In this document: positions 15,122-23,447 of the stretch, piece after piece | How positions within the stretch are numbered: the stretch's first letter is position 1 | Layout of the letters: each line of letters opens with the position of its first letter | From: Bdellovibrionaceae bacterium UBA6776 | Lineage (GTDB): Bacteria; Bdellovibrionota; Bdellovibrionia; Bdellovibrionales; UBA1609 | DNA: 32,692 nt | Assembly: GCA_002453155.1 (NCBI GenBank) | Contig: DKGG01000005.1 | Span: forward strand, 1-32,692 | Reading direction: 5' to 3' | Position numbers and translations under genes: made by a program | Notes under the pieces: model-generated | The model's database searches: none | Seen by the model: the letters and a program-made list of their open reading frames with translations, nothing else | What the model was told of the DNA's origin: nothing

Positions 15122-15149
15122 TCAAGGCCAAAGCCTCAAGGCCAAAGCC
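15122..15149. repeat. 14-bp tandem duplication causing a frameshift
   Basis: TCAAGGCCAAAGCC occurs twice in direct succession (15122-15135, 15136-15149). Its length is not a multiple of three, so it moves the GMC oxidoreductase gene into a frame that stops at once. It is a possible reversible slippage site or a recent mutation. Confidence 0.9.
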
Positions 15150-16660
15150 ACAATGGTTAAAGTTGGATTTGCAAATCCTGAAGTGGGAAAAACGGAAGAC
15201 CCCGAAATGTACAGATTGTCCAGCCCAAAAACCTTGCAGTTCGAATCCACCACTCCCTCCTCTGGACTCTGATGCATTCGGGTGGTCCCCATATGATGAA
15301 AGCCCAAGGAGCACATGCCATCATCAAAACCCCGCTCTTCCTTGAACAAGCGCACCCTTCCAACTCCCAATCTTCCCACCTCACTTCCAAAGAACAGCAT
15401 CAATCGCTGGGTAGCCTCCTCATCGGCCTCCACGGGATTCCAAATGAGTTTGGCCAAACTTTGCCCATGAAGATCCACTTTCGATTTGGAAAGCACCACA
15501 CGGTTGTTTCTATCTGGCACTTGTTCCCCAAAAACCGTGATCTTGGACTCATACAAAGGCTCGCCTTTGGGAAGGTCGCCCAATTTGGAAATTGAATTCC
15601 AAAGCTTTCCCCGACCCTCCTCCGTCAGCGGATGAAATTCCTGGAAGTAGAGTCCTGAATTCATGACTTTATGCTTTCTTTGAAACTCACTCTTCAACCT
15701 AAAGATCTTGTGAGCTTTCCGTTCCTTCTGTCGAAAATCGCCCACCAGTTCTTGAAAGGTCTTTCTTTCTGACTCCGCCAAAATCAGTTTGTGGCCAGAG
15801 ACGCGGAAGTGCTCCATGTAAAACCGTCCGACCAGATCATTCTCGTTTCCGACTCCGTTTCTTTGAACGTCATCTGAGAGCAGAAGAATTCGAGCATTTT
15901 CAATGGCCCCAGTCGCCAGAATGAAAATCTTAGAACTTATTTGAAACTTTCTTTTTGAGTCCCCAAGGACCGCAGTTTCCAAGCGCTCAACCCTCTTTGC
16001 CTCCTTGTCGAGTTGAATTTTTGTGACGTCGGTATTTAGAACCAATCGTATGTTTTTAGAAGACTCAATTTCTGAGCGATATTTTATTCCAAAGCGAGTT
16101 GGCGGACTGTGAAAGAATGTTTTAGGCTCAACTCGAGTGTCAAAGAAACGCCCAAAAGGATTTCGCGCCAAGATTTGGTTTACAATTGGGTTGCGGTCAA
16201 AGGTTTGCACCTCCACCCAATCGCAAGCTCGATCATAGTAGCGCCACAAATCTTTTATCGAAAGAGGCCAGCCGGAATGGGGAACCCAATCTCGCGCCTC
16301 AAAATCAATATCATCCAAGGGCGCCACGTCTCCCGCCCAACAGTTCGTCGAGCCACCAAAATATCTGCTTCGAGAAACGCTCAAATAGTTGGGAAAGCTT
16401 TTGGAGAGCAATCCCTCAAATTCCGAATCGTAAAGGGATTGGGAGTCAGCTCGTGGCAAAAAACCCCCACTCTCCACCAGCAAAACCGTGTAGGGCGAAG
16501 CGTTCAAGGTCTTTGCGATACTAAGCCCCGCAGCACCAGCTCCCACGATGCAAATGTCTGCGGACAGAGTTTCTCCGGATGGCACGGTCGATCCTTCGAT
16601 AAGCAATAAAGTCCCCTTCAAAAGCAAATTTGTGAGTGTGTTAGATGACTTAAATAACAT
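15122..16660 (-). CDS. GMC-type FAD-dependent oxidoreductase, C-terminus frameshifted
   Basis: A 512-residue flavoprotein. The FAD-binding motif ICIVGAGAAGLSIAKTLN is near residue 40, followed by FGGSTNCWAGDVAPLDDIDF, an oxidoreductase middle region, IFILATGAIENARILL, and the C-terminal HHMGTTRM...GLDNLYISGSSVFPTSG, NPTLTIVALALRL. The family oxidises alcohols and sugars. The ATG at 16660 is preferred; the frame is open upstream to 16762, without family similarity. The frame ends in RLWP because a 14-bp tandem duplication (15122-15135 and 15136-15149) shifts it. With one copy removed the frame continues RLADHVRDRMRRENS to a stop at 15075-15077, overlapping the next gene, as the family's usual ...ALRLADH ending demands. 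The loss is about 13 terminal residues, so activity may survive. Confidence 0.85.
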   Translation of the reverse strand: MLFKSSNTLTNLLLKGTLLLIEGSTVPSGETLSADICIVGAGAAGLSIAKTLNASPYTVLLVESGGFLPRADSQSLYDSEFEGLLSKSFPNYLSVSRSRYFGGSTNCWAGDVAPLDDIDFEARDWVPHSGWPLSIKDLWRYYDRACDWVEVQTFDRNPIVNQILARNPFGRFFDTRVEPKTFFHSPPTRFGIKYRSEIESSKNIRLVLNTDVTKIQLDKEAKRVERLETAVLGDSKRKFQISSKIFILATGAIENARILLLSDDVQRNGVGNENDLVGRFYMEHFRVSGHKLILAESERKTFQELVGDFRQKERKAHKIFRLKSEFQRKHKVMNSGLYFQEFHPLTEEGRGKLWNSISKLGDLPKGEPLYESKITVFGEQVPDRNNRVVLSKSKVDLHGQSLAKLIWNPVEADEEATQRLMLFFGSEVGRLGVGRVRLFKEERGFDDGMCSLGFHHMGTTRMHQSPEEGVVDSNCKVFGLDNLYISGSSVFPTSGFANPTLTIVALALRLWP

Positions 16661-16943
16661 CGTCCGTGACAATTGGCCACCTTTAAACTTGCACAAAGGG
16701 AGCGGGGGTGATGGAGCAGAGGTGTGCCGACTGGCACGCACCTGGGTCTTTCGTCCCTCCATTTTTACCTAAGGGCTTTCCTGAGCAAAAGTCGAAAAAA
16801 GCTCTTCCACAAAAGGGTTTATTCAAGGCCATCGGGACGGGGCTTTTTTTTGCAGAGAGTAAAAACCAAATTGATCTCTTTCAGAAAGGTGACATACAAC
16901 GGGAGTTGAATCCTTTTAATTTTTTTTACAGATGGAGTCCCAC

Positions 16944-17189
16944 ATGGCACGCGTTAAAGTTTACACCACTTCTTATTGCCCCTACTGCGTTCGCGCGAAG
17001 CAATTGTTAAGTTCAAAAGGCATCGACTTCGAAGAAGTGAATATGGACGGAAAGACCGACGAATTGAAGGCACTGAAAGAAAAGACCGGCCTTCAAACCG
17101 TTCCCCAAATTTTTATTGATGACGAGTTGGTGGGCGGATTCACAGAGTTGGCCGCAAAAGACTCCCGCGGCGAACTGCAAGGGCTTTAG
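16944..17189 (+). CDS. grxC: Glutaredoxin (dithiol, GrxC-like)
   Basis: An 81-residue cytoplasmic thiol-disulfide oxidoreductase that uses glutathione. It has the active-site C12-P-Y-C15, the cis-proline motif TVPQIFI and the glutathione-binding GG in ELVGGFTEL, and the standard single-domain length. The start at 16944 is chosen because GGAG lies 6 bases before it; an in-frame ATG at 16932 lacks a site. It is convergent with the lipoprotein gene, 12 bases apart. The 280 bases upstream hold a polyT run at about 16849-16856 and no gene I can support. Confidence 0.93.
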   Translation: MARVKVYTTSYCPYCVRAKQLLSSKGIDFEEVNMDGKTDELKALKEKTGLQTVPQIFIDDELVGGFTELAAKDSRGELQGL

Positions 17190-17201
17190 GCTTTGGTCCA
17201 C

Positions 17202-18686
17202 CTATTTTTTAGAATCCTTCGTCTCTGAACCCGTCTCTGAGGAATTTCCTAAGCAGGCAGCCATAGGATGGGATTTCATAGAAATCACACCCACAGGTAA
17301 GGTTGGCGACCCCGGAAAACTGATTTTGATTTCGTCCTCAAAAAAATTCGTGGGCAAATAGGCCTGAACCGAACAAAGGTTATTCCCTTTTAACCTTGCA
17401 GAAGAAATCACACCCGATTTCAACCAAATGGAATGAACCTTGAGTGGCAAATGTTCTGCTGCGGATCCTTCAAAATAAATTTGCCCGGATACAGCTTCCT
17501 TTCCGACGAGGTCTTTATCGCCAAAGGTTTGTATCAAAACCATACTGTAGATCTTTTTTCGATCCGAATTTTGAAAGGGAGTGAGACTCACACTTTCTCC
17601 GACAAAGAAAACAAACTTATGTTTTTGGCCGTTTTCAAGTCCCAATTCCAATTGAAGACCTTTTTGCTGAACCGAGTATCCGTTATACACAAATGGAATC
17701 TGAACTTCAGAAAATTTCAAAAAACAAGATTGAGTGTCTTTGAGTTTTTTGGCCTGACATTCAGTTGGCAATTGGTGTGCCTTTTGAGCGGCTCCCAAGA
17801 GATTCAACAAATCTTTAGAGGAAAGCTCTATCGTTTTCTCCTGTGAAGAAGTTTCTTCCGAATCATTTCCATCCGGGTTTGAAAAAATCCTTTTGTCAAA
17901 ATTATAATAGCGTAAGGTTTGAAAAAATGTCTTCTCACTGATCTTTTGGTCCAAGTGAGAAATCACCCAAGACGTCATGGACCGGATGTTTTGATAATCT
18001 TTTCCGTCGAGTGGCTTCCAAGGAATGGCTGGGTAGAATTCGTCCATATCAGCATTCGAGCACCAAGTGACATCGTCCCCAAGTGAATGTGGATCTATCA
18101 TCAAAGTGAGCTTGCAGAAGTCTGTCATTTTCATGTGCTTTAGAAAATAGAGCGACATGATCATCTCATGAAGAATCAGCTCTGCCTGAGACTTCTCATC
18201 CATTTTTTCAAAGTAAACCTTATTGATCCATATTTCCTTTTGAGTCTGAATGGCCAATTGCTGAGTGTTTGATTTTGAAAATGAAATCCCCAAGACTCCG
18301 TCGTCAATCTTTTCAAGTTCAATGGGCGCCAGATACCAGGTTCTCAATTTCAAGGCTTTTTCAAAACCAGAACCTTTGGGGTTTGTAGAATTCAAACGGT
18401 CAAAAAAAGGTTTTAGATATTTGGTATACGCTGGCAGTTTTGAAGGATCCACAGTGTAGGATTCAAAAACCAGTCCATCAACGCCATTGCCTCCACCGCT
18501 GTCCCCTGTGCCTCGGCGACTCAATCCTTTAGGATCTGTCGTGGGTCCCGGGCTTTGGGGTTCCATTTCTGGCTGAATTTGATTTTGCGCTGAAGAGGGA
18601 CGATTCTTGTCACATCCAACAAAAATAGAACTGCATGCAATAGCCAGAGATAAAGCAAGATGAATTTGGGCACTTCGGACATTCAT
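17202..18686 (-). CDS. Large putative lipoprotein, unknown function
   Basis: A 494-residue exported protein. The signal peptide ends in a lipobox IFVGC with C25 as the lipid anchor. A low-complexity P/S/Q stretch follows (about 28-62), with a GDSGGGNGVDGL segment near residue 62. A helix with AELILHEMIMSLYF resembles the exported-protein HE-type segment but lacks a zinc-protease third ligand, so no enzymatic claim is made. The C-terminal half looks beta-rich. AAGGAG precedes the ATG. The gene follows the 156-residue exported protein gene on the same strand with about 100 bases between. Confidence 0.65.
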   Translation of the reverse strand: MNVRSAQIHLALSLAIACSSIFVGCDKNRPSSAQNQIQPEMEPQSPGPTTDPKGLSRRGTGDSGGGNGVDGLVFESYTVDPSKLPAYTKYLKPFFDRLNSTNPKGSGFEKALKLRTWYLAPIELEKIDDGVLGISFSKSNTQQLAIQTQKEIWINKVYFEKMDEKSQAELILHEMIMSLYFLKHMKMTDFCKLTLMIDPHSLGDDVTWCSNADMDEFYPAIPWKPLDGKDYQNIRSMTSWVISHLDQKISEKTFFQTLRYYNFDKRIFSNPDGNDSEETSSQEKTIELSSKDLLNLLGAAQKAHQLPTECQAKKLKDTQSCFLKFSEVQIPFVYNGYSVQQKGLQLELGLENGQKHKFVFFVGESVSLTPFQNSDRKKIYSMVLIQTFGDKDLVGKEAVSGQIYFEGSAAEHLPLKVHSIWLKSGVISSARLKGNNLCSVQAYLPTNFFEDEIKISFPGSPTLPVGVISMKSHPMAACLGNSSETGSETKDSKK

Positions 18687-18790
18687 AGAGACTCCTTGAG
18701 ATTAAATTAAAGCAAGGCTTGTACCAATTCAAAAACCGGCGAGCGAGAGGGCTCAAATTCCACCTCGCTCTATGCCTTCACTTGTTTCGC

Positions 18791-19231
18791 CTACTTGGCA
18801 CTGACACTGACACATGCTACGGAAACATTGTGCTCGACATCCAAGAGCACCACGGGATGTCCCGCATCCACATTTCCAGCTGCCTGGAATAGAACTTTTA
18901 GGGGAACTGCTCCGTCAGCCGCTTCAATTTTAGCCACACCAATTGAAGTCATTTTTGAGTTCTCGTTTTGGGGGATTGAAACGTAAATCACATTTTTTCC
19001 CTCCAAGGAGCGAAATTCACTGTTATTCATTTCTTCAAATGAGATCTCAGTTAAGGTGCCTTGGTCGAGAATCCACATTTTAGACTCACTCATCTGTGAG
19101 GCTGTCAAAAGTGTTTGGTCAAATTCCATGGACCCCGGATGGGACTGTTGGGAAATAGAACAGTAGTCCAAAGAGGCATGAGCCATTTGACTCAATAGAA
19201 GGCTGAATGCAATTGCGATTGTCTTTTTCAT
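18791..19231 (-). CDS. Exported protein, unknown function
   Basis: A 146-residue protein with a clear Sec signal peptide, KKTIAIAFSLLLSQMAHA, cut before SLDYC. Two cysteines (in SLDYCS and VSVACVS) could form a disulfide in the periplasm. No domain recognised. GAGGAG lies 8 bases before the ATG at 19231; an in-frame ATG at 19261 has no such site. It is divergent from the TIGR02147 regulator across 126 bases, an arrangement that suggests control by it. Confidence 0.65.
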   Translation of the reverse strand: MKKTIAIAFSLLLSQMAHASLDYCSISQQSHPGSMEFDQTLLTASQMSESKMWILDQGTLTEISFEEMNNSEFRSLEGKNVIYVSIPQNENSKMTSIGVAKIEAADGAVPLKVLFQAAGNVDAGHPVVLLDVEHNVSVACVSVSAK

Positions 19232-19310
19232 TTCGTAACTCCTCGTGTGAATGGGAATCATTTCCCACAGCCAGGAAGATAGGGACTTTGGGCCAATATT
19301 GATAGGATTT

Positions 19311-19336
19311 AGGAGTGAAAGGTTACTCCTTTTTTT
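19311..19336 (+). promoter_or_regulatory. Terminator-like hairpin in the leader of the TIGR02147 gene
   Basis: AGGAGT (19311-19316) pairs with ACTCCT (19325-19330) and is followed by seven T. It points towards the regulator gene and lies 22 bases before its start codon, so it may be an attenuator or an operator-type inverted repeat, not the end of an upstream gene, since none runs in this direction. Confidence 0.5.
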
Positions 19337-19357
19337 AACTATTGGTAAAATTTAGAA

Positions 19358-20167
19358 ATGCCCTCACTCTTTGATTATGATGACTATCGCAAGTATTTAA
19401 GGGCCGTTATCCAAGATAAAGGAGCTCAAGCTTACGGCCTGAAAGGAAAATGGGCTCTGGCTTTAAATGTCAGTTCCAGTTTGATGAGCCAAATTCTTTC
19501 TGGAAAAAAGGGACTGACTCCCGATCAAGCCTCTGACCTCACAGATCACTTAGGATTCAGTGAGCTCGAGTCCGACTACTTCCATTTGTTGGTCGAGTGG
19601 GACCGTGCCGCCACACAAAGGTATCAGCAAAAGTTAAAGCAAAAGATTCTAAACCGCAGAGAGGACGCGAAAAAAATTCGAGACCGAGTGCCTGAATACA
19701 AAGAGCTGTCGGATGCAAAAAAGGCCATCTATTATTCGTCTTGGTTGTACACTGGGATTCGAAATTTGACCGCATTGAATGATGTGAGGAATATCGAGGA
19801 TATTTCTTTGCGACTGAATGTGGATCGCGAAATCGCCGCAAGAGTGGTTCACTTTTTATTGGAGAGTGGGCTTTGTCTAGAAAGAGCCGATGGCACTTTG
19901 ACCTATGGGCCCAGCCAAACTCATGTAGAAAATAATTCTCCGTTTGTGAACAAACATCATCAAAACTGGCGATTTCGAGGAATTCAACAGATGGAAATGA
20001 AACGTTCCAAAGATCTTTTTTTTACTTCACCGATGTCACTTTCCGAGGAAGCCTACGATCTCATTCGAAAACTCCTCCCTGAGGTGGTTCAAAAGGTATT
20101 CAAGATCAGCGGACCTTCTGAGTCTGAAACCACCGCCTGCTTGAACATCGATTTTTTTAATTACTAG
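19358..20167 (+). CDS. TIGR02147/DUF4423 family regulator, copy 1
   Basis: A 269-residue protein of the TIGR02147 type. The N-terminus (LFDYDDYRKYLRAVIQDKG, then WALALNVSSSLMSQILSGKKG, LTPDQASDLTDHLGFSELES) looks like a helix-turn-helix of the Cro/lambda-repressor kind. The centre has a second winged-helix-like part (IEDISLRLNVDREIAARVVHFLLESGLC) and the end the family's CLNIDFFNY. These proteins are presumed transcription regulators; they are abundant in Bdellovibrio and Fibrobacter and poorly studied. It is divergent from an exported-protein gene, the likely target, and convergent with the RAYT gene. There is no strong ribosome binding site. Confidence 0.85.
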   Translation: MPSLFDYDDYRKYLRAVIQDKGAQAYGLKGKWALALNVSSSLMSQILSGKKGLTPDQASDLTDHLGFSELESDYFHLLVEWDRAATQRYQQKLKQKILNRREDAKKIRDRVPEYKELSDAKKAIYYSSWLYTGIRNLTALNDVRNIEDISLRLNVDREIAARVVHFLLESGLCLERADGTLTYGPSQTHVENNSPFVNKHHQNWRFRGIQQMEMKRSKDLFFTSPMSLSEEAYDLIRKLLPEVVQKVFKISGPSESETTACLNIDFFNY

Positions 20168-20271
20168 ATGAAGAGAAGGCGGCCTTTACAGGTTTAGATT
20201 TAGTTGTCGATTTGGGTTTAAAAATCCAATTTTGCGATGGCTTGCAAAAAGAGATGCCATTGGGTGAAACA

Positions 20272-20769
20272 TCAAAATCTGTGAAATATTTGGGTTCTTG
20301 TGGGTGGCCAGCCGGATCTTCTGCGATCGGAGAGCTTCCAAATTCCAAAAACTTCCATTTCGTTTCTGAAGATGTAGTTGTTTAAATTCCAAAAGTCTTT
20401 TTGTGAGCCCGAGAGCACTCTTGTGAAGGGCCGTTGGGTCCAAAGGCCTTTTCCCAATTTGCGAGCCATAAGACCTGTAAATGCACGAATGAATTTGATG
20501 TAAGACTCGCGGTTTGGAATTTTAAGACTGATGTGGACGTGATCTTTTTGAATGCTCCAGGTGTGCAATGTGATGTTAAATTTATGGGCCTGATTTATGA
20601 GCAAATTTTGAATCCCTGATCGATGACGAAACAGATTATGGGTCTTTTTTGATTTCAAAACCAAGTGAATGGGCTTTCGATGACTGAGAATGCGCTGGGT
20701 TTGGCGGGTGTTTTGGAGGGAGCCTCCATTTGAAAGTTTTGGTTTTGGAATAAGTCTGAGTTGTTTCAT
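20272..20769 (-). CDS. REP-associated tyrosine transposase (RAYT, Y1-type)
   Basis: A 165-residue protein of the IS200-like Y1 superfamily. It has the HUH-type metal motif H77-V-H79 in DHVHISLKIPN, a downstream helix with a tyrosine (Y132 in NNYIFRNEMEV) as the presumed nucleophile, and the RPFTRVL segment typical of RAYTs. These enzymes cut single-stranded DNA at REP hairpins and are usually single-copy and domesticated. GGAG precedes the ATG. It has no partner gene and no IS ends that I can see. A candidate REP-like palindrome lies upstream at 20872-20904. Confidence 0.8.
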   Translation of the reverse strand: MKQLRLIPKPKLSNGGSLQNTRQTQRILSHRKPIHLVLKSKKTHNLFRHRSGIQNLLINQAHKFNITLHTWSIQKDHVHISLKIPNRESYIKFIRAFTGLMARKLGKGLWTQRPFTRVLSGSQKDFWNLNNYIFRNEMEVFGIWKLSDRRRSGWPPTRTQIFHRF

Positions 20770-21182
20770 TTTATTTGCTCCATAAATCCATCAGATCCTA
20801 TCACGGGTTTTCAAAACTTTGGTTTTTGAGGTTTTCTCAGTTTTTGTTTTTTTATTTTTTCTTCTCAGAAAGGCGCATCCGCGGACGACTGACTTCGCTG
20901 CGCCACTTTGGAAACGTGTGGATGGGGGACCTCGTAGAAATCGGAAAAAGCCTGCAAGCGGAGTGTGAGGATGTGAAATTCCTGTCAACAAAAATGTCAA
21001 TCCTCTCAAAGAACCGGTACGGACTTTGAAACAGAAAACCTAGAGAACTTAGAGAATCACCCAGAAGAAACATAAGGGAAATTGAGCCCCTTTTAAGGGA
21101 CAATTTTGGGCCTCTGCTCGGGAAATCGACAGCCTAAGAGCCAGACCAGAGCCGAAGAAGTTTGAACATAAAAAGGAAAAAA
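20770..21182. other. Long intergenic region upstream of RAYT and the large exported protein
   Basis: No gene is supported. It holds a T-rich tract (about 20817-20862), the GC-rich hairpin at 20872-20904, and a CCCTT/AAGGG hairpin near 21090-21101. A divergent regulatory region for the two flanking genes is expected here. Confidence 0.5.
20872..20904. repeat. Candidate REP-like palindrome near RAYT
   Basis: GGCGCA (20872-20877) pairs with TGCGCC (20899-20904), with a palindrome TCCGCGGA (20878-20885) inside the loop. It is more GC-rich than its surroundings and lies 103 bp upstream of the RAYT start. No second copy was found in the window, so the call is weak. Confidence 0.35.
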
Positions 21183-23447
21183 ATGAAGACCACAACCCAT
21201 AAAAAAATGCTCCAGGGAGACCAAAAGAAGGCCTCCCTTTGGGCGTGGCTGTCTTCAAAGCTCCTTCCAAAATTGGTTCCATTTTTCCTCCTCGCATTCC
21301 TCCTTGCAAGCTTCTCACTGAGCCCTTTTTCGCAGGCCACAGAACGAAACCTCGCCTCTGAAAAAAACGCTGTCCATCGCACCGAATACATTCGCGCCGC
21401 TTACAACTTTCTGCCAAATCTCATTCACTACCTTCGAACTTCTGAAAAATCTGAAGCCAACACTCTTTCTCAAGAATTTCTTCAAGAGGTCGAAGTTCAA
21501 CTTGAAAAAGCCAACAAGCCAAAACTGATCTTTGTAAACGACAGTTCAAAATTTGTCCTTCGCCCCGGTGAGCGCCCGGTTGCAATGCGATCCCCTAAAG
21601 ACTTAGGAAGTCCCATTTACGTCAACCAAGAGTTGATCGACTCTCCACAGTTTTCATTGCAGCTCCCCCAGATTCTCAAACTTCTGATTCACGAACTGGG
21701 CAGGAAAAGCCCCCTTCCCATGGATCAATGGGACTCCGAAAACCAAAAAATCGAAAGTCTCCTCAAAGAGTATCACCTCACCTCTGAAGAGGATCAGGGA
21801 TCCTATCTTGAAAGCATTTACATCCCCGAGAAACTGATTCAAGTTCCCACGGTTAAAAAATTGTTCCGTTTAGAACCCTCTTTTTTGATCTTTCACCACA
21901 GTCCCCATTTGGTTTCAAATTTGACCCCCGCCATTCTTTATTCCTCCAACAAAAACGCCATGCAATTTCAAACCCTTTCCCACTTGTTTTTTACAGGTCT
22001 AAGTTCCGTGGCTAACTTTTTTGGTGGAATTCTTGGCACCGTCATGGGTGAAATTTCAAAGGCCATAGAAGCTTACCTAAGCAATCTCAAAAAGGCCGGA
22101 CTGCCCCTTGACGGCCCTGACTTTGCAAAGTTTCGCGAAACTTTTGAACCGCTCAAGAATGGCATTCAAACCATGATGCTGTTTGAACCCCAGTCACTGA
22201 GTTTGCATGCAAGCACTTCATCGATCTTAGGATCACTGAAAGCAAGCCGCAGTCATAAAGATTCTTTCAAAATGAACGTCAAAGGACTTCCCAGTGTGGA
22301 TCTGGAAATTCCCATTCAAATCAAGCTGACTTCCTCCGACGTGCACATTCAACCCTTAGGTCTCCCCCAATTTGATTCCACCGCACAGGTTTCAAGCATT
22401 CGAAGAGAGGGCTCCCAATTAAGAAGCTTTGATGTTCTTTTAGATTGGAAAGACTCCAACTTGGCCTTCCAGATCGATGCCATGCTAGAAACCCCCAGCG
22501 ACAGCTTGAGATTGTCCCCTCAAACCGTTGAGCTGGTAGGAAACCAAAAACTGCGTGTTCATTATGAAATTCCGCCTGAAAACTCACCTTACATCACTCA
22601 TGTAGAAAAACTCATGGTCAACAATCATCACATTGTTTTTTTCGACCGTAAGATTGACTCTGGCTCCTACATTTCTCAAAAGCACATCGGACACCTGAAT
22701 CCATCTAAAGTCTTAGAAAATTCCGTGGGCCTGATTGGACTTCGCGGAAACCGGCCTGAATTCAAAAACACCTTTTCATCCATGGAGCCGAGCATTTTAT
22801 TTTTCGCACCTCTCCAAGAAGAAAAGGTTTTTGTCATTCAACCTCAAAACATTCAGGTTCAATTGGAAGTGGCCAATGATGTAAACATCCATCAAATTGA
22901 ACTTCTTTGGGCCAATGCAAGCATGATTACAAATTTTGACAAAAGTCAGCCCAACAAGACTCTTTCCATCGACGTAGCTTCGCACTACACGGGCCAAGTG
23001 AAGAGACTTCGAATTACAGAATCTGGTTCTGGAATTACAGAACTTAAAAATTTCTACGAGACGGTCGTGCTGACAAAATTGCTTTCAGAGGAGCCCTCAA
23101 AAACTCCTGGATTCAAAAAAGTGACCTTTCAGACAGAGTCCTTTTTGAATCTTCCTAGAGATCTCAAAGAAGACGAAGCTTTAATTCCCCCAATGGTGAT
23201 CCCCTTCGGGGTCCGCGTGCTCACCAATGATTTTAAAACTTACTCTCAAATTTTTGACACCGGAATTGCCGAGGAGGATCTGGATTTAAAGGTCAACGGA
23301 AAATCTGCCTCTAAGATCAAAGAGGATCTTGAAGAGTCCATTCGTAAGAGTGCCAGGAAAGATGCAAAATTCACTTTTGAATTTGGGGAGAACCCAAACC
23401 GGTCAGAAAGTTGTGAGGACTTCTTAAGAAATCCCCACAGGAAATAG
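21183..23447 (+). CDS. Large exported protein with degenerate HExxx motif
   Basis: A 754-residue protein. The N-terminus has basic residues then a long hydrophobic stretch (about 30-52, VPFFLLAFLLASFSLSPFSQA) for export. A helix near residue 170 reads LLIHELGRKSP. This is the HExxH region of metallopeptidases with arginine in place of the second histidine, so catalysis is doubtful. The middle (about 270-340) has FFTGLSSVANFFGGILGTVM, a membrane-active or buried helix. The second half (about 350-740) is beta-rich. Function unknown. AAAGG precedes the ATG at 21183. The last 77 bases overlap the minus-strand gene's end; the overlap contains a near-perfect palindrome. Confidence 0.65.
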   Translation: MKTTTHKKMLQGDQKKASLWAWLSSKLLPKLVPFFLLAFLLASFSLSPFSQATERNLASEKNAVHRTEYIRAAYNFLPNLIHYLRTSEKSEANTLSQEFLQEVEVQLEKANKPKLIFVNDSSKFVLRPGERPVAMRSPKDLGSPIYVNQELIDSPQFSLQLPQILKLLIHELGRKSPLPMDQWDSENQKIESLLKEYHLTSEEDQGSYLESIYIPEKLIQVPTVKKLFRLEPSFLIFHHSPHLVSNLTPAILYSSNKNAMQFQTLSHLFFTGLSSVANFFGGILGTVMGEISKAIEAYLSNLKKAGLPLDGPDFAKFRETFEPLKNGIQTMMLFEPQSLSLHASTSSILGSLKASRSHKDSFKMNVKGLPSVDLEIPIQIKLTSSDVHIQPLGLPQFDSTAQVSSIRREGSQLRSFDVLLDWKDSNLAFQIDAMLETPSDSLRLSPQTVELVGNQKLRVHYEIPPENSPYITHVEKLMVNNHHIVFFDRKIDSGSYISQKHIGHLNPSKVLENSVGLIGLRGNRPEFKNTFSSMEPSILFFAPLQEEKVFVIQPQNIQVQLEVANDVNIHQIELLWANASMITNFDKSQPNKTLSIDVASHYTGQVKRLRITESGSGITELKNFYETVVLTKLLSEEPSKTPGFKKVTFQTESFLNLPRDLKEDEALIPPMVIPFGVRVLTNDFKTYSQIFDTGIAEEDLDLKVNGKSASKIKEDLEESIRKSARKDAKFTFEFGENPNRSESCEDFLRNPHRK

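Noticed and set aside
16790..16860. Possible terminator hairpin with T8 before the glutaredoxin gene.
   Set aside because: The stem (AAGGCC/GGGCTT) has a central mismatch and a 9-nt loop, and no plus-strand gene precedes it.
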